Source of the DNA: Monocercomonoides exilis
Taxonomy: Eukaryota > Preaxostyla > Oxymonadida > Polymastigidae
DNA: 64,000 nt
Reading direction: 5' to 3'
Assembly: GCA_001643675.2 (NCBI GenBank)
Contig: LSRY02000048.1
Span: forward strand, 124,001-188,000
The stretch's first letter is position 1. Every line of letters starts with the position of its first letter. Shown one piece after another: positions 1 through 11,704 of this stretch. The translations under genes were made by a program, and so were the position numbers. Below the pieces are notes generated by a model. That model saw only the letters and a list, made by a program, of their open reading frames with translations. It was not told where the DNA came from and ran no database searches.

Positions 1-160
1 CAAATGCTAAGCTGCATCTTCTGCTTTATCACATTCACTGCCCATTGCTTAAAAAGCACGTGTTTCTCCCGCGCCTCGGCAAAAAGAATCACAAAACACA
101 CAAAGTATAGTGCAATCCTGTGAACTCAATTGATCAGCTATATCTGAGTCACTTTATTCC
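1..160. other. No supported gene
   Basis: AT-rich sequence with a short GC-richer stretch at about 60-90. No reading frame here carries a motif I recognise. It may be the edge of a decayed coding region that continues outside the window. Confidence 0.4.
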
Positions 161-164
161 ATTT

Positions 165-420
165 GGGTGATAATTTTTGAAATCATAGGTTTTCAGTGAA
201 AATTGTCAGATCGAAAAAATATCTTTTAATTCGTTGAAAATGAATAATGAATATTTACTAAGTTAAACAAAGACTCCACAGTCTTTCTTTTAAATAAACG
301 TATGTTTTTCAAACAATAAAACACCATTCAATATTTGAATGACAAATATTTAGCTCATAACAAATACACTCAAGAAACTCAGACCCCGAAAAAAAAATAT
401 GATTTCAAAAATTATCACCC
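165..420. mobile_element. 256-bp MITE, GGGT family A
   Basis: The left end reads GGGTGATAATTTTTGAAATC and the right end is its inverted complement, ending ATTATCACCC. The 4 bases ATTT flank both ends directly (161-164 and 421-424), a 4-bp target-site duplication. No coding capacity is seen. The same termini, size and duplication length recur at 24625, 27294 and 41266, so this is one copy of a dispersed non-autonomous family. The mobilising transposase is not identified. Confidence 0.8.
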
Positions 421-424
421 ATTT

Positions 425-1137
425 ACAATCTCAAAAGCAATCATCTCTTTTCGTTATCTTCTATGAAATAAAGAAAAATCAATTCGTCAACCATAATTTC
501 CTTAAATTTCATTTTTTTTCATTATCTTTTTCAACATTTTCTTCTTCAAATATATTGCCCTCTTTCGTTTCTCCCAAAATTTCTATTTATTTGTTAATCT
601 TTATTGAATCTAATTCGCACTGCTCACGGAATAGTCAGTAATTTTGAATTTGTTTTCGAATCACAATGATTAAAGCACAGCTGCCTAACGACCTTGAGAG
701 CGAAGTTTGTAAGAGGAGTTAAACGGAAATGAATAGGATTAAGAGAAAAATAAAAGAAAATTTCCACATGAATGTGAAGAAACTGGATTAACTTTTTTTT
801 CTGCAATGACTACTCAAAGCAGAAGGAATATAGAAAGAAATATGGGCAAACAAAAAAGAGAGGAAACGAAAACGGTTTCAACCTCAAAATGAGTCGCCTT
901 TGTAGAAAATAATAAAGATTCAATGAGAGCAAAAGCAAAATCGATGTTTATTTTCGTTTATAACCAGAAAAAATAATAACTTCTGAAAATCACGAAGTCA
1001 ACGAAAGAGAATAAGAAAAGAATGATCAAAAAGCAAAAGAAAAAACAATATTTTGAAGGAAGAAAGGAAGCGGCATTGGAAAAATGTGAAGATTGAAAAA
1101 AGAATTGATGATAAAAAATATAATTAACTTTTATTTA
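425..1137. other. AT-rich spacer without supported gene
   Basis: Purine-rich and AT-rich sequence. Short open frames on both strands show no family motif. A low-complexity purine stretch lies at about 800-1100. Nothing further is supported. Confidence 0.5.
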
Positions 1138-1522
1138 GGGTGATTTATAAACCCGAACTTTTTTTTAAATTTTGATTTGAAATAAAAGATTTTTTTTATC
1201 AAGCAATTATGTTTTAATTTTGAAAATTGAAATGATTAATAATAAACATAATCAACAAGTTCTCTTCATTATTTTTCTGGTATTTTTATGCTTTGATTCA
1301 TCGTCCAGAACATCATCATTCAAAATGTGGGATTTGCGAAATCTTCTTTTTTGGGGCTTTTCAGCTGCGAAAATAATTTTTTCTTCATTTTCGTTTTTGT
1401 TTTGTTTTCTTTTCTTTTCATTTTTTCTTTTATTTTCTTCACTTTTTTCCATTCTTCAAGAAATTTTTGTTCAGTAATAATTTTTCCAAAAAAATCAAAC
1501 CTGCGTGTTCTCTTTTTCAGTG

Positions 1523-2835
1523 TCACCGAATGTTCATTTGGAAGTGTTGATAAAACTGAATGCCACTCGCTTGAAAGCACGCCGCTTTTCTTGAACGAAA
1601 AAACAACAGTTGCATGAAGTGAAGCTGTTTGAAGAGCTTGTGGAGAACGTTGGAAATGGCCTCACGTCGAAGAGAAATGGAAGAATCTGGAGGCACAGAG
1701 TACAGAGAGTTGATGCTTTTTTTTGAAGACAGCAAACACACCACGATCAAGAAGTTGTGTGATGTGTGAACTGTGAGGAATAAAAGTGACGATGTCAATG
1801 TTGTTGTAAGCAAATTTCTGCCATACGTCAGGCCGAGCAGTAGAATAATGAGAATCCAAAAGAAGAAAACATCTCCCGTTCGTTTTCATTAATATTTTTT
1901 TTCTTTCGATAATTCCAGTTAATAAAACCTCTTCTGCAAATCTTTTTAAATTGCATTCTGTCATCCATCCATCGTTGTTTTCCCAAACATCAATGTGTGC
2001 GTTCAGAAGAACTAGCATTTCCTTTGGCAATTTGTGGCATGGCCACAATGCAACGCTTTTGAGAGGATATCCATCTGAAGCAGCTGAGATAACCAAAGTG
2101 GCATTTGGCATGTCTGTGGGTGTTGTATGAAATCCAGCTGGAACTTCTGAAGTGTGTATCACAAGAGTTTTGAAGGAATCAGATAAGCGGAGTGAAGATT
2201 TATCAGTGTAAAAGATCAAAGAAGGTGAATAATGATGTGAATTATGAAGATATTGCAGAAGCTCGAAGAAAAGAAAAACAGCTTGTTCGTTGGATACTGA
2301 AAGACGTTGGGTATCCACATTTCCGGGCATGGACGCTTTGAGCTCAGAATTCCTTTCTGCAAATAGATATGGATATGATTTGGACACACTGGTGTTTTCA
2401 TCAACATCAGTTTCTGATCGTCTTTTTTTGTCGGAAAGGACGGATTCCATCTGAAAAATATTTATTATTAAAAACGAAAGATAAATAAATGTGAAATCAA
2501 ACTTATTCTCTTGTTCTCTTGGCATATAAACTTGTTCCGGATAAACTTTCGATTTTAATAACTCCAACAATAATGTTTTTGTCTTCTTCATTGAATAACT
2601 CTGAACTTCTAGATTTTCCAACAGCTCTACCATTTTTAACTGCCGAAACTGCTCTGATTACTGCTGAACGAGAAAACTCTTTGGTATTTTTTGCATCAAT
2701 GATTCGAGCATGTCCATCAACAACAATATGTGCCATGCGTTCTAATCGATTTTCAATTTTTCGATATTCAAATGACATCATTTTTTGTCGAAGAATTATC
2801 TGTCCACGTTTTCTATTGGTTTTCACAACACTCAT
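1523..2835 (-). pseudogene. pogo/Tigger-like DDE transposase, broken
   Basis: The minus-strand reading begins near 2835 with a basic helix-turn-helix-like segment that ends in GTSLYAKRTRE. It then passes an in-frame TAA followed by a possible short intron (GTTTGA... to ...TTTTTCAG before 2451) and continues as MESVLSDKKRR. The catalytic core is recognisable: ISAASDGYPLK (first Asp), CFLLLDSHYS (second Asp) and PHSSHITQLLDRGVFAVFK (third acidic residue), the usual DDE_1 order of pogo, Tigger and CENP-B-like transposases. After FKKK the frame changes, and the C-terminal part (RREAISNVLHKLF, ACFQASGI) continues in another frame down to about 1523. The stop and the frameshift make it inactive as written. 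Similar relics lie at about 25.8-27.0 kb and 30.6-31.6 kb. Confidence 0.75.
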
Positions 2836-3585
2836 TGAAAAAATATTCTGGTAATGATCTTTTTTTATTTTATTAAAAAATATTTTTTGATATGAAAAAT
2901 AATCAAAAAAATATTTTCAATTAAATTGGTGATTTTTTTTTTGAAATCATAAAAAAAGATCAAAAATCGGAAAAATAAATTAAATTGTGGAACTATTTGA
3001 TCACTGAACAAAAATTGATTTTTCATTAACATTAAAATTTTTTATCATAATATTGGTTCGTTTTATTCATAAAAAAAAAATAAAAAAACATACCTTTTTG
3101 ATATTTTCTGCTCAAATGAATGTGTTGATCAAATTTCAAAAAAAAACAAAGGATTGAAAAATTCTTTTTCAAAATGAAATGAAGTATGAAACTCGCTTAA
3201 CGATCAAATTGATTGAAAACGTTATTGAAAAAGATTTTAAAAGATTGTTATTTGTAATTAAATTTGTTTGACTGTTAAAAAATGAAAATTGTGAGTTTTT
3301 ATTTTTTTTTCCCAACTCAACAGCATTGGAAAATCACCGATCCGGCTGTGCGGACAAATTGTTTCAGCAAATGAATTAGATAAGTCGGGGAATCATTCAA
3401 TTGATGATTACAACTGACTCTATCTTGTTTTTTTCTCTCCTCATTCTTTTAAAGGAAATGATTTTCAAACTTCCTTCTCCATCCGCAACTTCTTTTCCTT
3501 TTGTTTTATCTTTTCAATATCCAAATCCTTCCTTAGAAAATGTCGCCAACGTTGTTTGCTTCTATCTTTAGAACTTTCTGTGATA
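2836..3585. other. AT-rich spacer
   Basis: Runs of A and T, with the phrase GATCAAAAAT recurring and no supported coding frame. Nothing further is supported. Confidence 0.5.
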
Positions 3586-3599
3586 TTCATCTCGCATCA

Positions 3600-6500
3600 T
3601 AACTTAATTTCTCTTTCAGCTCGCAAACCTTTTCTTGAATCACGTTATCTTTTACACCAAGTTCACTAGCTGTTGTGAAAGTATTGGAGGAAGAGGCAGA
3701 AATGATGTGTATTTTGTGTGTGAATCCCTTGTCGCTTCTGTGAAGGAACCCTTGTTCGCCTTCATGACAAGCATCACTCAGAAAGACAACTCGGTTGTTG
3801 GGCATGACAGAACAGAGGCATTCGGTGATTGGAATGTCGATTTGTTTATATTTCTCGGTTGACAATACGCAAACAAGGTGTATGCAGGTGGAGTGTATGG
3901 AGCCAAGGAAGTGAATTGTGGTTTGGAGAAAGGATCGTGTATGAATATGAACGACTGGATTGGGCTCCTGAAAAAAAGCGCAGAAAAAGGTGGAGAAGAC
4001 AAAGACAGAGGAGAAGATACGGAAGCAGAAGAGGATGAGGAAGAAGCAGATAAAGCAATTGATTTGTCTGTCTGTCTGTCTGTCTGTCTGTGTTTCGTGA
4101 AAAGGAAAAAGGCTTAAAAGGAAGATTATAAATTTTTTTAATTCCATTCATTCTTTCTCTTCCTCTTCCTCTCTTCTGCTTTTCCTTCTCCTCTCTCTAT
4201 CTCCTTCTCCATCCTTCACCGCCTCCGCTGCTTCTTCTCTATCATAAGATTCCCTCCTTTCTTCTGCTCTTTCACTTTCGTATTCTCACTGAAGATATCG
4301 TGAGAAGGCGCAAAAGAAAAAATAGGCACACAGATTCGGCTGGCGGTGTGCTTTAATACGGCAGAATGTTAAAGTGGCTGATGTTGAAGAGGATATGCAA
4401 GAGTGGAAAATGGAGGAGAAGGAGTGACAAAAGAAGGAGATAGTGACGATGAAGAAGTCCTCTGGTCGATTTTGCCGAGAAAAAAGAAGAAGAAGAAGGG
4501 GAATAGCAGAAGGGGTTTGGAAGAACAACACTGTCAGCTGCAACGGCGAGATCATTGGCATTGAGATGCTCGAGGGAGCAGCTGAAGCCATCGTCGAACA
4601 CGAGCAGGTGCGAGGAAGCACTGAGGGCGGAGAGGTTGGTGCGGGAGAGAAAGAATGAAGAAGCGTGTAGAGCACGAAGAGCGGGGCAGGAGAGGTGGAC
4701 GAAATTTTAATAGAAGATGGATAAAAGAAGTTTTCTCATGAAAACACAAAAGAGTGCGGAGTTGAGGTGGGCATGCTTGCCGGCTGCAGAAAAGAGAGAA
4801 GAGGATGCAGTGAGGGATCCCTCGAGAGGAGAAGAGGGAAGAGTGTGCAGATGCGAAGGAAGAGTGAAAAGAAAAATTGCAGAAGGTGAGGATGCAGTTG
4901 TTGAGAAAAGCGACAATAGCAATGAGATAGTTGTAGCGAAGAAAACAAGTTCAAGATTTCCCGAGGTTTAACGACGCGGATGAAAGCAAGGGAGATCGGT
5001 GTATCGAAGAAGGAGGAGGCGAAGATTCAGAAGGCGTTGCAGATGGCGCGGTAGATATGGAGTACGGCTGTGGAGAGTGAAGCGCAGGCAAGCGGGGAGC
5101 AGTACTGGCAGGAAGAGGAGTCGGTGTATTATTCGACGAATATCTGGTGGGCGCGGAAGAAGGTGATGAAGGGGAGGAGGCGGATCGAGGACGGGGACTG
5201 GGTTGGTGTGGGAGGAGTCGGAGCAGCTGATGGAGGTGTTTGTGGCGAGGAAGGGCTGAGTGAAGTCGAAGGAAAAGAGGTGCTCGTTGATTTGGGAGTG
5301 GATGCTGGAGCACTGAAGAAAGACATCCTCATCCACGAAGGCATCGTTCAATGCACAGCTGTGGTTAAAGATAGGGAAATGAATAGAGTATTTTCGAATT
5401 CGGTGCAGTCGACAAACATCTCGCTACCTCTGATGGTTGGCCGGAGCAGATACATTGTGTGAAAATTTATGATAATATGCCCAACAGCTACTCCAGGCAA
5501 AATGGAACAAAGTATCTCCAAACATGGTTCAGCCGGATGCCCACTTGCGAGGAAATAAAAGCCCTTGTCTCCTTTCACAAGCGCCTTGTTGATTATGATT
5601 GTTCAGAAATACTTCACAAAAGAGATGGAGCGAGACGAATCAGTTGCGTCCAACTCAAATCCGTGAAGTTTATTGAGAAAGCTTAGGCTTGCGCAGATCA
5701 TGATCCTTTATATATGTCCTATATCCACCACAGCCTGAAGCATGCTTCATCGTGTCAACTTCTTTTTGTTCTTCCTAGTATCGCATCCAGCAAACATCGC
5801 ATGCACAAGGACAAACTACTTGATGACATCAGTTGCATCTAAGAACATTTCACCACCCAAGTCATGGCTCTGTGCCTCCCTTTCCCCAGTCGATGCTGTA
5901 CACTTCAAAAGGATGAACGGTTTATTAGCAGGACAGCCCCTGTCGCCAGCTCGTCTGCAACACCACCTCCTTTGGACTTTGTTTGGTTTCTTATTTCCTG
6001 ACCTGCCTCGCCTTTTCAAACCTCTGCCATATTCACCTGCGCTCCATCTCAAATCCACTTCTGCACATGCTCAGAAATCAATTTTCTTCATTGAACAACG
6101 CTGCTGCCTTCACACTGTCGAAATGAAAACATGCTGCTCGCAATTTCTCCCGTATTTTGAAGTCGTTCAGCATCAAACTTTCAGAGTTGAATATTATCAT
6201 CCTGAAAAATAATCTTTCCTAATCCACCAGTTTCCAGCTGCAACATGAGTTTCATTGTTGGTGTAGCTGGTTGTATTTGAAGTTTCGCAAGATGGATGAT
6301 GGACCAAAAGCTATCTAACTTCTGGCTCAAACGACGGGTCAGAAGAATCTCCTTCAGAAATTTCTTCAGTGCTGCTAGTGAATGTGGAAGCAGAACAGAT
6401 AGAGAAGAGTAGTGGGAGCGAAAAAGGAGCGTACGATGTTGCGGTCCGGATAACAGAAGGCAGCACCAAATAGGAGGAAGTGGAAGATGGATAGTGAGAG

Positions 6501-6610
6501 AGGAAGTTTGAGGAAGATGAAGGAGAAGAAGTGTGGATATCCTGTAAGGAAGTTGTAATAACGTTTAGGGAGCTTTTGATAAGTCTGAAGTTACGCTTCC
6601 CGATTTGCAT
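3600..6610 (+). pseudogene. Decayed GC-richer coding DNA, possibly surface-protein-like
   Basis: This stretch is less AT-rich than its surroundings and is strongly purine-biased on the plus strand, as are the better preserved surface-protein copies. Readings are short and switch frame. Around 3830-3950 the plus strand gives pieces such as VDLFIF and VNCGLEKGSC, which faintly recall the DLFIS...CGxxxxPC block of the gene at 41.5-44.6 kb. Around 5280-5460 an open piece (EGKEVLVDLGVDAG) continues without a known motif. A piece near 6360-6470 reads SVLLVNVEAEQIEKSSG. I infer one or more heavily decayed members of that family, but the motif matches are weak and another origin is possible. Confidence 0.35.
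4065..4092. repeat. (TGTC)n microsatellite
   Basis: About seven tandem copies of a TGTC tetranucleotide inside the decayed coding region. Confidence 0.9.
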
Positions 6611-6619
6611 ATATTTTTG

Positions 6620-7190
6620 TCAAAACATTTTCTTTAAATATTTTTTTCTATAACTTTTTTGGATCAATTATTTTGATGTGTTTCTTTCTGAGAAACATTT
6701 GTTGATAAATGAAAAAAGTTGCTCACTATTGCTGATATGATAATAATTTTGTTATTGAATCATTAAAAATGACAACTGCTTTGAAAATTGAAAGATTTCA
6801 ATAAAAGGCTTCAGATTAATAATTCCATTTTGATAATAACACATCAAGAACCGAAACTACTTCTATATTTTCCAATAGAAATTGTCTTAAGCATTATGGG
6901 AATAATTTTATTCATGTTTTTGAAACAAGCAAACTGACTTTTTGTTCTGTTTTCTGAAGATTTTATATTTTCGAATAATTATTTTATGTTTTTTTTTTCA
7001 AAATTTGTAATAAAAACAATTTAAAACAGATTAAAATCAAATAATAATAAATAACATTATTATATTTAACTATATTTTCATGTAGTTTCTAATAAAACAT
7101 TTCTTTTTGACTCAACCCTTAATGAAAATTTTTTATGATCAAACGTCGGAATTTTTAATGATATCAAAAAAAATCACCCAAATTCTAACT
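6620..7190. other. AT-rich spacer
   Basis: Very AT-rich sequence with no coding frame and no clear inverted repeat. Confidence 0.5.
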
Positions 7191-7196
7191 TAGTCA

Positions 7197-7290
7197 GCCC
7201 CGTTGCTATTCCCTAATCTTCTCAGGGGAGGCACTAATCAGAGATGGAGGAGCTAACCCCCCCCCATCTCCCCCCATTAGAGATTAGGTA
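7197..7290. repeat. GC-rich inverted repeat with C9 and C6 tracts
   Basis: CTAATCAGAGATGG on the left is answered by CATTAGAGATTAG on the right. The core carries a run of nine C, then ATCT, then a run of six C. This is a sharp GC-rich island in very AT-rich DNA. The minus strand has G6 and G9 tracts separated by AGAT, so a G-quadruplex or a cruciform is possible. Confidence 0.6.
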
Positions 7291-7432
7291 TAGTAATTTA
7301 ATCTACAATTTCAGTCATTGATTTTTCCTTATTTTCTGAAAACAATATTAAAAATATTAAAAGTGGGAAAAATCAACTTATTATTAAAATAAAGTCCGGG
7401 TTTTTAAAAAAGTTCGGGTTTATTAATCACCC

Positions 7433-8247
7433 TTGACCATTTATCAGAAAACAAAAGAAATGATAAAAGCACATAAATATCTCCATAACATGACTCCTGA
7501 AGTGAACATATTTAATAGACATGATGTGAATGAAAATAATTCTCACTCACTAATATGAAAAACATTTTTTTTATCAAAAAAGAAAATCCAGTTAATAATT
7601 GATTAACAACAACTATCTTTTTTATTCCTTATATTTTTTTGGAAAACTTCCTTTTGGGAGAATTTTCAAATAATGAAAAATTTCTTATTTTCATCAATTT
7701 TCGTTTTTACTCACGAAACTTCACAATAATGGAAATATCAACATTATTCAGGTTTTGTTTCCATTTTACAGAAGTTAAGAGAGTGGGAACAGAAAATTGT
7801 TGAAAATTTAAAATTTTTGTTTTATTTGAAGATGTTAACGAACGGAAGTTTTCAATAAAAATTTGAAACTTGATATGTTGTAAAATATTTTACTTCAAGT
7901 ATTTTCATTGAAAAATTATGCACTTTTTATAGACTTTTTAAGATCAAATGACACAATAAAAACTAGTCAATATTTCATCATTCGTGAAATGTTGAAAAAC
8001 TTGAAGCTTTGATATCAATGATTCCTGTATGCGGTTATGAAAATCATATTTATTTCAAAATCTGAGAATGCGAAATAAAGGAATGAGCGAAGTAATATTT
8101 TTGTTCTTTGTGCAAAAAAAGCTGAATAATTCATATTTTCCCCCATATAAAGATTTATAATAATAATTTTTATTAATTTCTGAATTTTCATTTTTAATAT
8201 TTTTATAAACAATGGGTTGCATAATGATCATTTTTTGAAGGTGTAAA
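7433..8247. other. AT-rich spacer with weak inverted repeat
   Basis: No gene is supported. At about 7645-7855 GGAAAACTTCC and GGAAGTTTTC form the outer part of an imperfect inverted repeat, with TTTTACTCACGAAAC on one side and GAGTGGGAACAGAAA on the other. This recalls the GGGT family B element at 14514 and the sequence at 58.1-58.3 kb, but clean ends and a target duplication are not visible. Confidence 0.4.
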
Positions 8248-8249
8248 TA

Positions 8250-8652
8250 CAGATATCGCATAAAATACCGGACATTGCACAAAATACCGGACAAGATCGA
8301 TTTCACAATAACTGCAAGAAGATAAATTCTGACAATTTTCCTCAAAATACATCTCATCAATACAAACTCATTCGATACACCAGTCTTTCAAAATAGCTTC
8401 ATTTGTGCTCAGAAAAAATAATTTTCTATATCTCGGAGAAATAGGATTTAGAGTTTTTCCAAGATTTCAATCATTATTTTTTATTTTTTTTGAGCACAAA
8501 TGAAGCTGTTTTGAAAGTCTCGTTTTTCAATTAAGTTTGTATTGATGAGATAAATTTTGAGAGAAATTGTCAGAGTTTGTCTTCTTGCAGTTATTGTGAA
8601 ATCGATCTTGTCCGGTATTTTGTGCAATGTCCGGTATTTTATGCGAAATCTG
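8250..8652. mobile_element. 403-bp foldback MITE with TA target duplication
   Basis: The ends are CAGATATCGCATAAAATACC and its inverted complement, and TA directly flanks both sides (8248-8249 and 8653-8654). The arms extend inwards through two copies of a CACAAAATACCGGACA-type motif, CTGCAAGAAGA and GCTTCATTTGTGCTC, so nearly the whole element folds on itself. The TA duplication and CAG termini fit the Tc1/mariner/pogo group. A sister copy lies at 57191-57586. No coding capacity is seen. Confidence 0.85.
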
Positions 8653-8654
8653 TA

Positions 8655-9060
8655 CCACATCACTATTGCCACAGCAGGCCAATGAAGTAAAAAAAGTCGA
8701 TTGAACATTATTTCAAATGTTTGTGTTATTAACAAATTATATTTTTTTTAAGTTTTGAACTCATTATTTTCTGATATTAATGGATTGTGAATTATTGTCT
8801 TTTTTTCAATTTATTTTAATTTTTTTTTTTAATTCATTTGGATTATGAGAGCTGGTTTTTCATGAAAAGGTTCAGCAAACTAACGAGATGCTTATGAAAA
8901 CATAAACAGCAGTTTTCGTTAAGGAACTGATTGTCATAAGAAAAAGGCTGTTCAGGGGAACGAGAAGTTTGCATCTTCGACAGTTATTGGCTTGATAGAG
9001 AAGCGGATGTATAGGACACTGAAAGTTTTGGCGGAGAATCTGGATAACAAAGCGGAGAAG
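8655..9060. other. Spacer grading into decayed coding DNA
   Basis: AT-rich to about 8830, then GC content rises. No frame is supported. Confidence 0.4.
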
Positions 9061-9069
9061 ACATATCAT

Positions 9070-10215
9070 GTTGAAGGGTTTCCACTGATATTTGCGAATG
9101 GGAGCTGAATTCCGGGAAAAAGGAGGAAGCGGATGCTGGAGGTTGAGAAGCGCGTTGTGATGTTGGAAGAACAGAGCAAGAGCTTGTTGGATGCGATCCG
9201 GGGCTGAGAGAGCGTGCGAAGGGGAAGAATTCAGGGTGCAATAGGTGAGTCCTTTCTGGCAGTGCTGATCAGTTTGAGAGATCAGCAGGGGGGGGAGATG
9301 CAGCTGCCGTTCGTGTGGAGGGAGCTATGCAGTGCTGTCTGCACATCCTAACACTTGTGTGTGGGGTTAATAGAGAAGAACGGATTATGACGCACTGTTC
9401 GGATAATACAGGGCAGATCACCGAACGGCGGGGGAATGGGAGGGTCGGACGGGAGGAGATTGAGAAGAGCGGGGTGGAAGAGGAGGCTGTGGTGTGTGGA
9501 GTGTATTTGAAAGAGGAGCTGGCTGTGGAGGAGTGGGCAGGTGGAAAAGATGAAGAAGGGAGGACAGGGGAGGAGGAAGAAAAAGGAGGAAAAGAAAGGA
9601 AGAAAGTTTAACGCGATAGCATCAATTTTGCTTGAGTGTGAAGGCGCAGGGGCAGGGAGGAGGCAGAGTCTGCATGAAAGGTGTTGGAGACCGATCATCC
9701 TGGTCATTGGGATGAGTGCGGTGGTGCTCGTGATTGTGTGGTGCAGTGAACAGTCACAGCATCTGGTGGAGTCGAGGGAGAAGGTTCTGCAACAGAACCG
9801 GTAGATGTGATATTCAGTATTTGAGCGTGTGAAGCAGATATTTGTGGAGAGGGAATATGTGAGGGAGGAGGATGTGAAGGTGAGGGAAAAAATAATGCAA
9901 TGAGAATAAAGGAATGGATGGATGAAGGGAAGATGGAAAAGATGAAAGGACAGAAAAGAGAGAAAAGAGAGAAAAGAGAAGGGAGGAGAGGAGAAAGTGG
10001 AATTGAAATGAGAAGAAGAATTGAAATGGGATCGAGGATTGCGGAGCAGAAGAGTGTGGAAGTGGCATTTGGAAGGAAGAAGAAGAACCCATGCCCAGTT
10101 GCGAGAATCCGTTTGGAGCGGTGATTGTGAATGAAGGGAGGAAGCTGGCATAACTCATTTACAAGAAGGAGGAGTTTGGAAGAGGAGAAGAGAAAAAAGC
10201 AGAGGGAGTGCCACA
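9070..10215 (+). pseudogene. Decayed surface-protein-like gene fragment
   Basis: GC-richer, purine-biased plus-strand sequence with many frame breaks. The clearest piece, near 10055-10125, reads GRKKKNPCPVARIRLER, which lines up with GAKENPCSSVDIGFDRL of the minus-strand gene at 41.5-44.6 kb (the CGxxxxPC block). A second piece near 9420-9520 gives AVVCGVYLK, resembling the GGVYL block. No start, signal peptide or continuous frame remains. I infer a dead member of the same repeat-protein family. The family link rests on short matches only. Confidence 0.45.
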
Positions 10216-10956
10216 TGGAAATCTGTTATGTGTGCAAAAATTTTTGCATGTACAAAATAAAGAGTTTTTATTCATATTCATGGACAATAACTATGGAAAG
10301 TCACAACTTTCATAAACAACAAATCAAATGAATTTATTTTGTTATAATAATCAATTATAAAATAAAAAGGAATGAATTGTGTTTTGAGAATTGCAGTGAA
10401 GCAATATTAAAATAATGATAATTATGTCAATCGAAAAAAAATTATGTTAAACGTGAAAAAACCACTTAGGTTTAAAGCTTTAAAAAAATGAAAAATAAAA
10501 ACAATAAGACACAGAAAATAAAGTCCCTTCTACACAAACAAATAAATTTAAGAATCTTGATGTTAATTTGGATTGAATGATATGAGTTTTGTTAAAGGGT
10601 GAAATAGTGATTGAATAAAAAAAGATTTAATAAAGGATTTAGTATGGAAAATAAATTTTTTAAAAAAAATTTTTGATATGTTTGAAATATTAAGCAATAT
10701 TTCATAAGATGAATTTTGAATAGATTTGAATTTTTATTTAAATAAATAAGGTTTATTCAAATAAACTTACTTTTATCCAAATAAATCAAGTTTATTTGAA
10801 TAAACAGAGTTCATTTTAAAAAGGCTGAGTATATTTGAGTTATGAAAATTAAGATAATAAACAAATATAAAAAACACGCTTCAAAAAAAAAATAATAATA
10901 ATAATAATTAGAACAAAATCAAAAGATTTTGAGTTGAAAAAAAAAAACAAAATATT
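10216..10956. other. AT-rich spacer downstream of tRNA-Phe
   Basis: No gene is supported. At 10749-10805 GTTTATTCAAATAAACT and AGTTTATTTGAATAAAC form a perfect 17-bp inverted repeat around a spacer of about 22 bp. A T-run on the minus strand at 10935-10953 immediately follows the tRNA gene. Confidence 0.5.
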
Positions 10957-11029
10957 TGCCCCAGGTCGGTTTCGATCCAACTACCTGCAGATCTTCAGTC
11001 TGACACTCTACCAATTGAGCTACTAGGGC
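10957..11029 (-). tRNA. tRNA-Phe (GAA)
   Basis: Read on the minus strand, a 73-nt cloverleaf can be drawn. The acceptor GCCCTAG pairs with CTGGGGC (one G-U), followed by discriminator A. The D arm is GCTC/GAGT around AATTGGTA. The anticodon loop CTGAAGA has anticodon GAA, and the T arm GTTGG/CCGAC encloses ATCGAAA. The internal A box (TAGCTCAATTGG) and a B box matching GWTCRANNC are present. A T-rich run right after the 3' end can serve as the Pol III terminator. Two oddities are A instead of T at position 54 and a T-C mismatch at the top of the anticodon stem. There is no intron, and CCA is not encoded. Confidence 0.85.
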
Positions 11030-11704
11030 ATATCAAAATTTGAACTTTTTCGAATTGAATACATATTTTTGATTTGACTTAAGCAAAACTGATTTGAGAA
11101 TATCTATTTTTAATTCAAAAAGTCAAAAATTATGTGATAAGTTTGATCATGATAATTGAATGTTTCAGCTGTATCATATCAAATAACAGTTTGCTTTTTA
11201 TAAATTTTTAATACGTTCATCATTCGTTTATTTTTTATATGTTTTCATGATGATTTTTTGAGTTCTTTTTCATTTCAACCGATATTTTTGTTATTAGTTT
11301 TTCTTATTTGCTGTGTTACCCAAAGTATTCGAATAATTTTAACTTTTATTTTTAGCTGATTTAATGAAAGAATTATTCAATAACATGTTTGATTTTATTA
11401 ATTTTTTATATTTTATTGATTTTTTGATGTGAATCATAAAATCATGTTTATTTTAAAGCTTACAACTATTATTGTCAATTAATTTTTCAATATTTTCAAA
11501 CAAATATCATTATTTAAGTATTGAGTGAGCGAACAAAAGGGCATAAACATACAAAACGCGTACCAAAATTTTTCACTATATAATAACAACGGAAGTTCTG
11601 TTTTATGATTCTGTTAATATTCACTTCGTAACATCTTGCGAAAAGTGATGTGCGTGAAAAAAGATCAAAAAATATTTTCGCAAAATTTTAATAAAAAATA
11701 TTAT
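11030..11704. other. AT-rich spacer
   Basis: No supported gene. It contains the 3' flank of the Merlin transposase gene. I saw no clear Merlin terminal repeat. Confidence 0.45.

Larger units (their letters stand above)
1138..7432. mobile_element. Possible 6.3-kb composite TIR element
   Basis: The left end at 1138 reads GGGTGATTTATAAACCCGAA and the right end at 7432 is the inverted match with one change (GGGTGATTAATAAACCCGAA on the minus strand). The match continues through AC and a T-run. The flanking 4-mers are TTTA (1134-1137) and TTGA (7433-7436), one base short of an exact duplication. Between the ends lie a broken pogo-like transposase and decayed GC-richer coding DNA. The same terminus also borders the foldback element at 33214-34214. 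It could be one large element, or two independent solo ends of a smaller family. The ends are seen; the unity of the element is inferred. Confidence 0.4.

Noticed and set aside
3846-4151. Small ORFs across the TGTC repeat on both strands
   Set aside because: Their sequence is dominated by the microsatellite and purine-run translation and shows no conserved motif.
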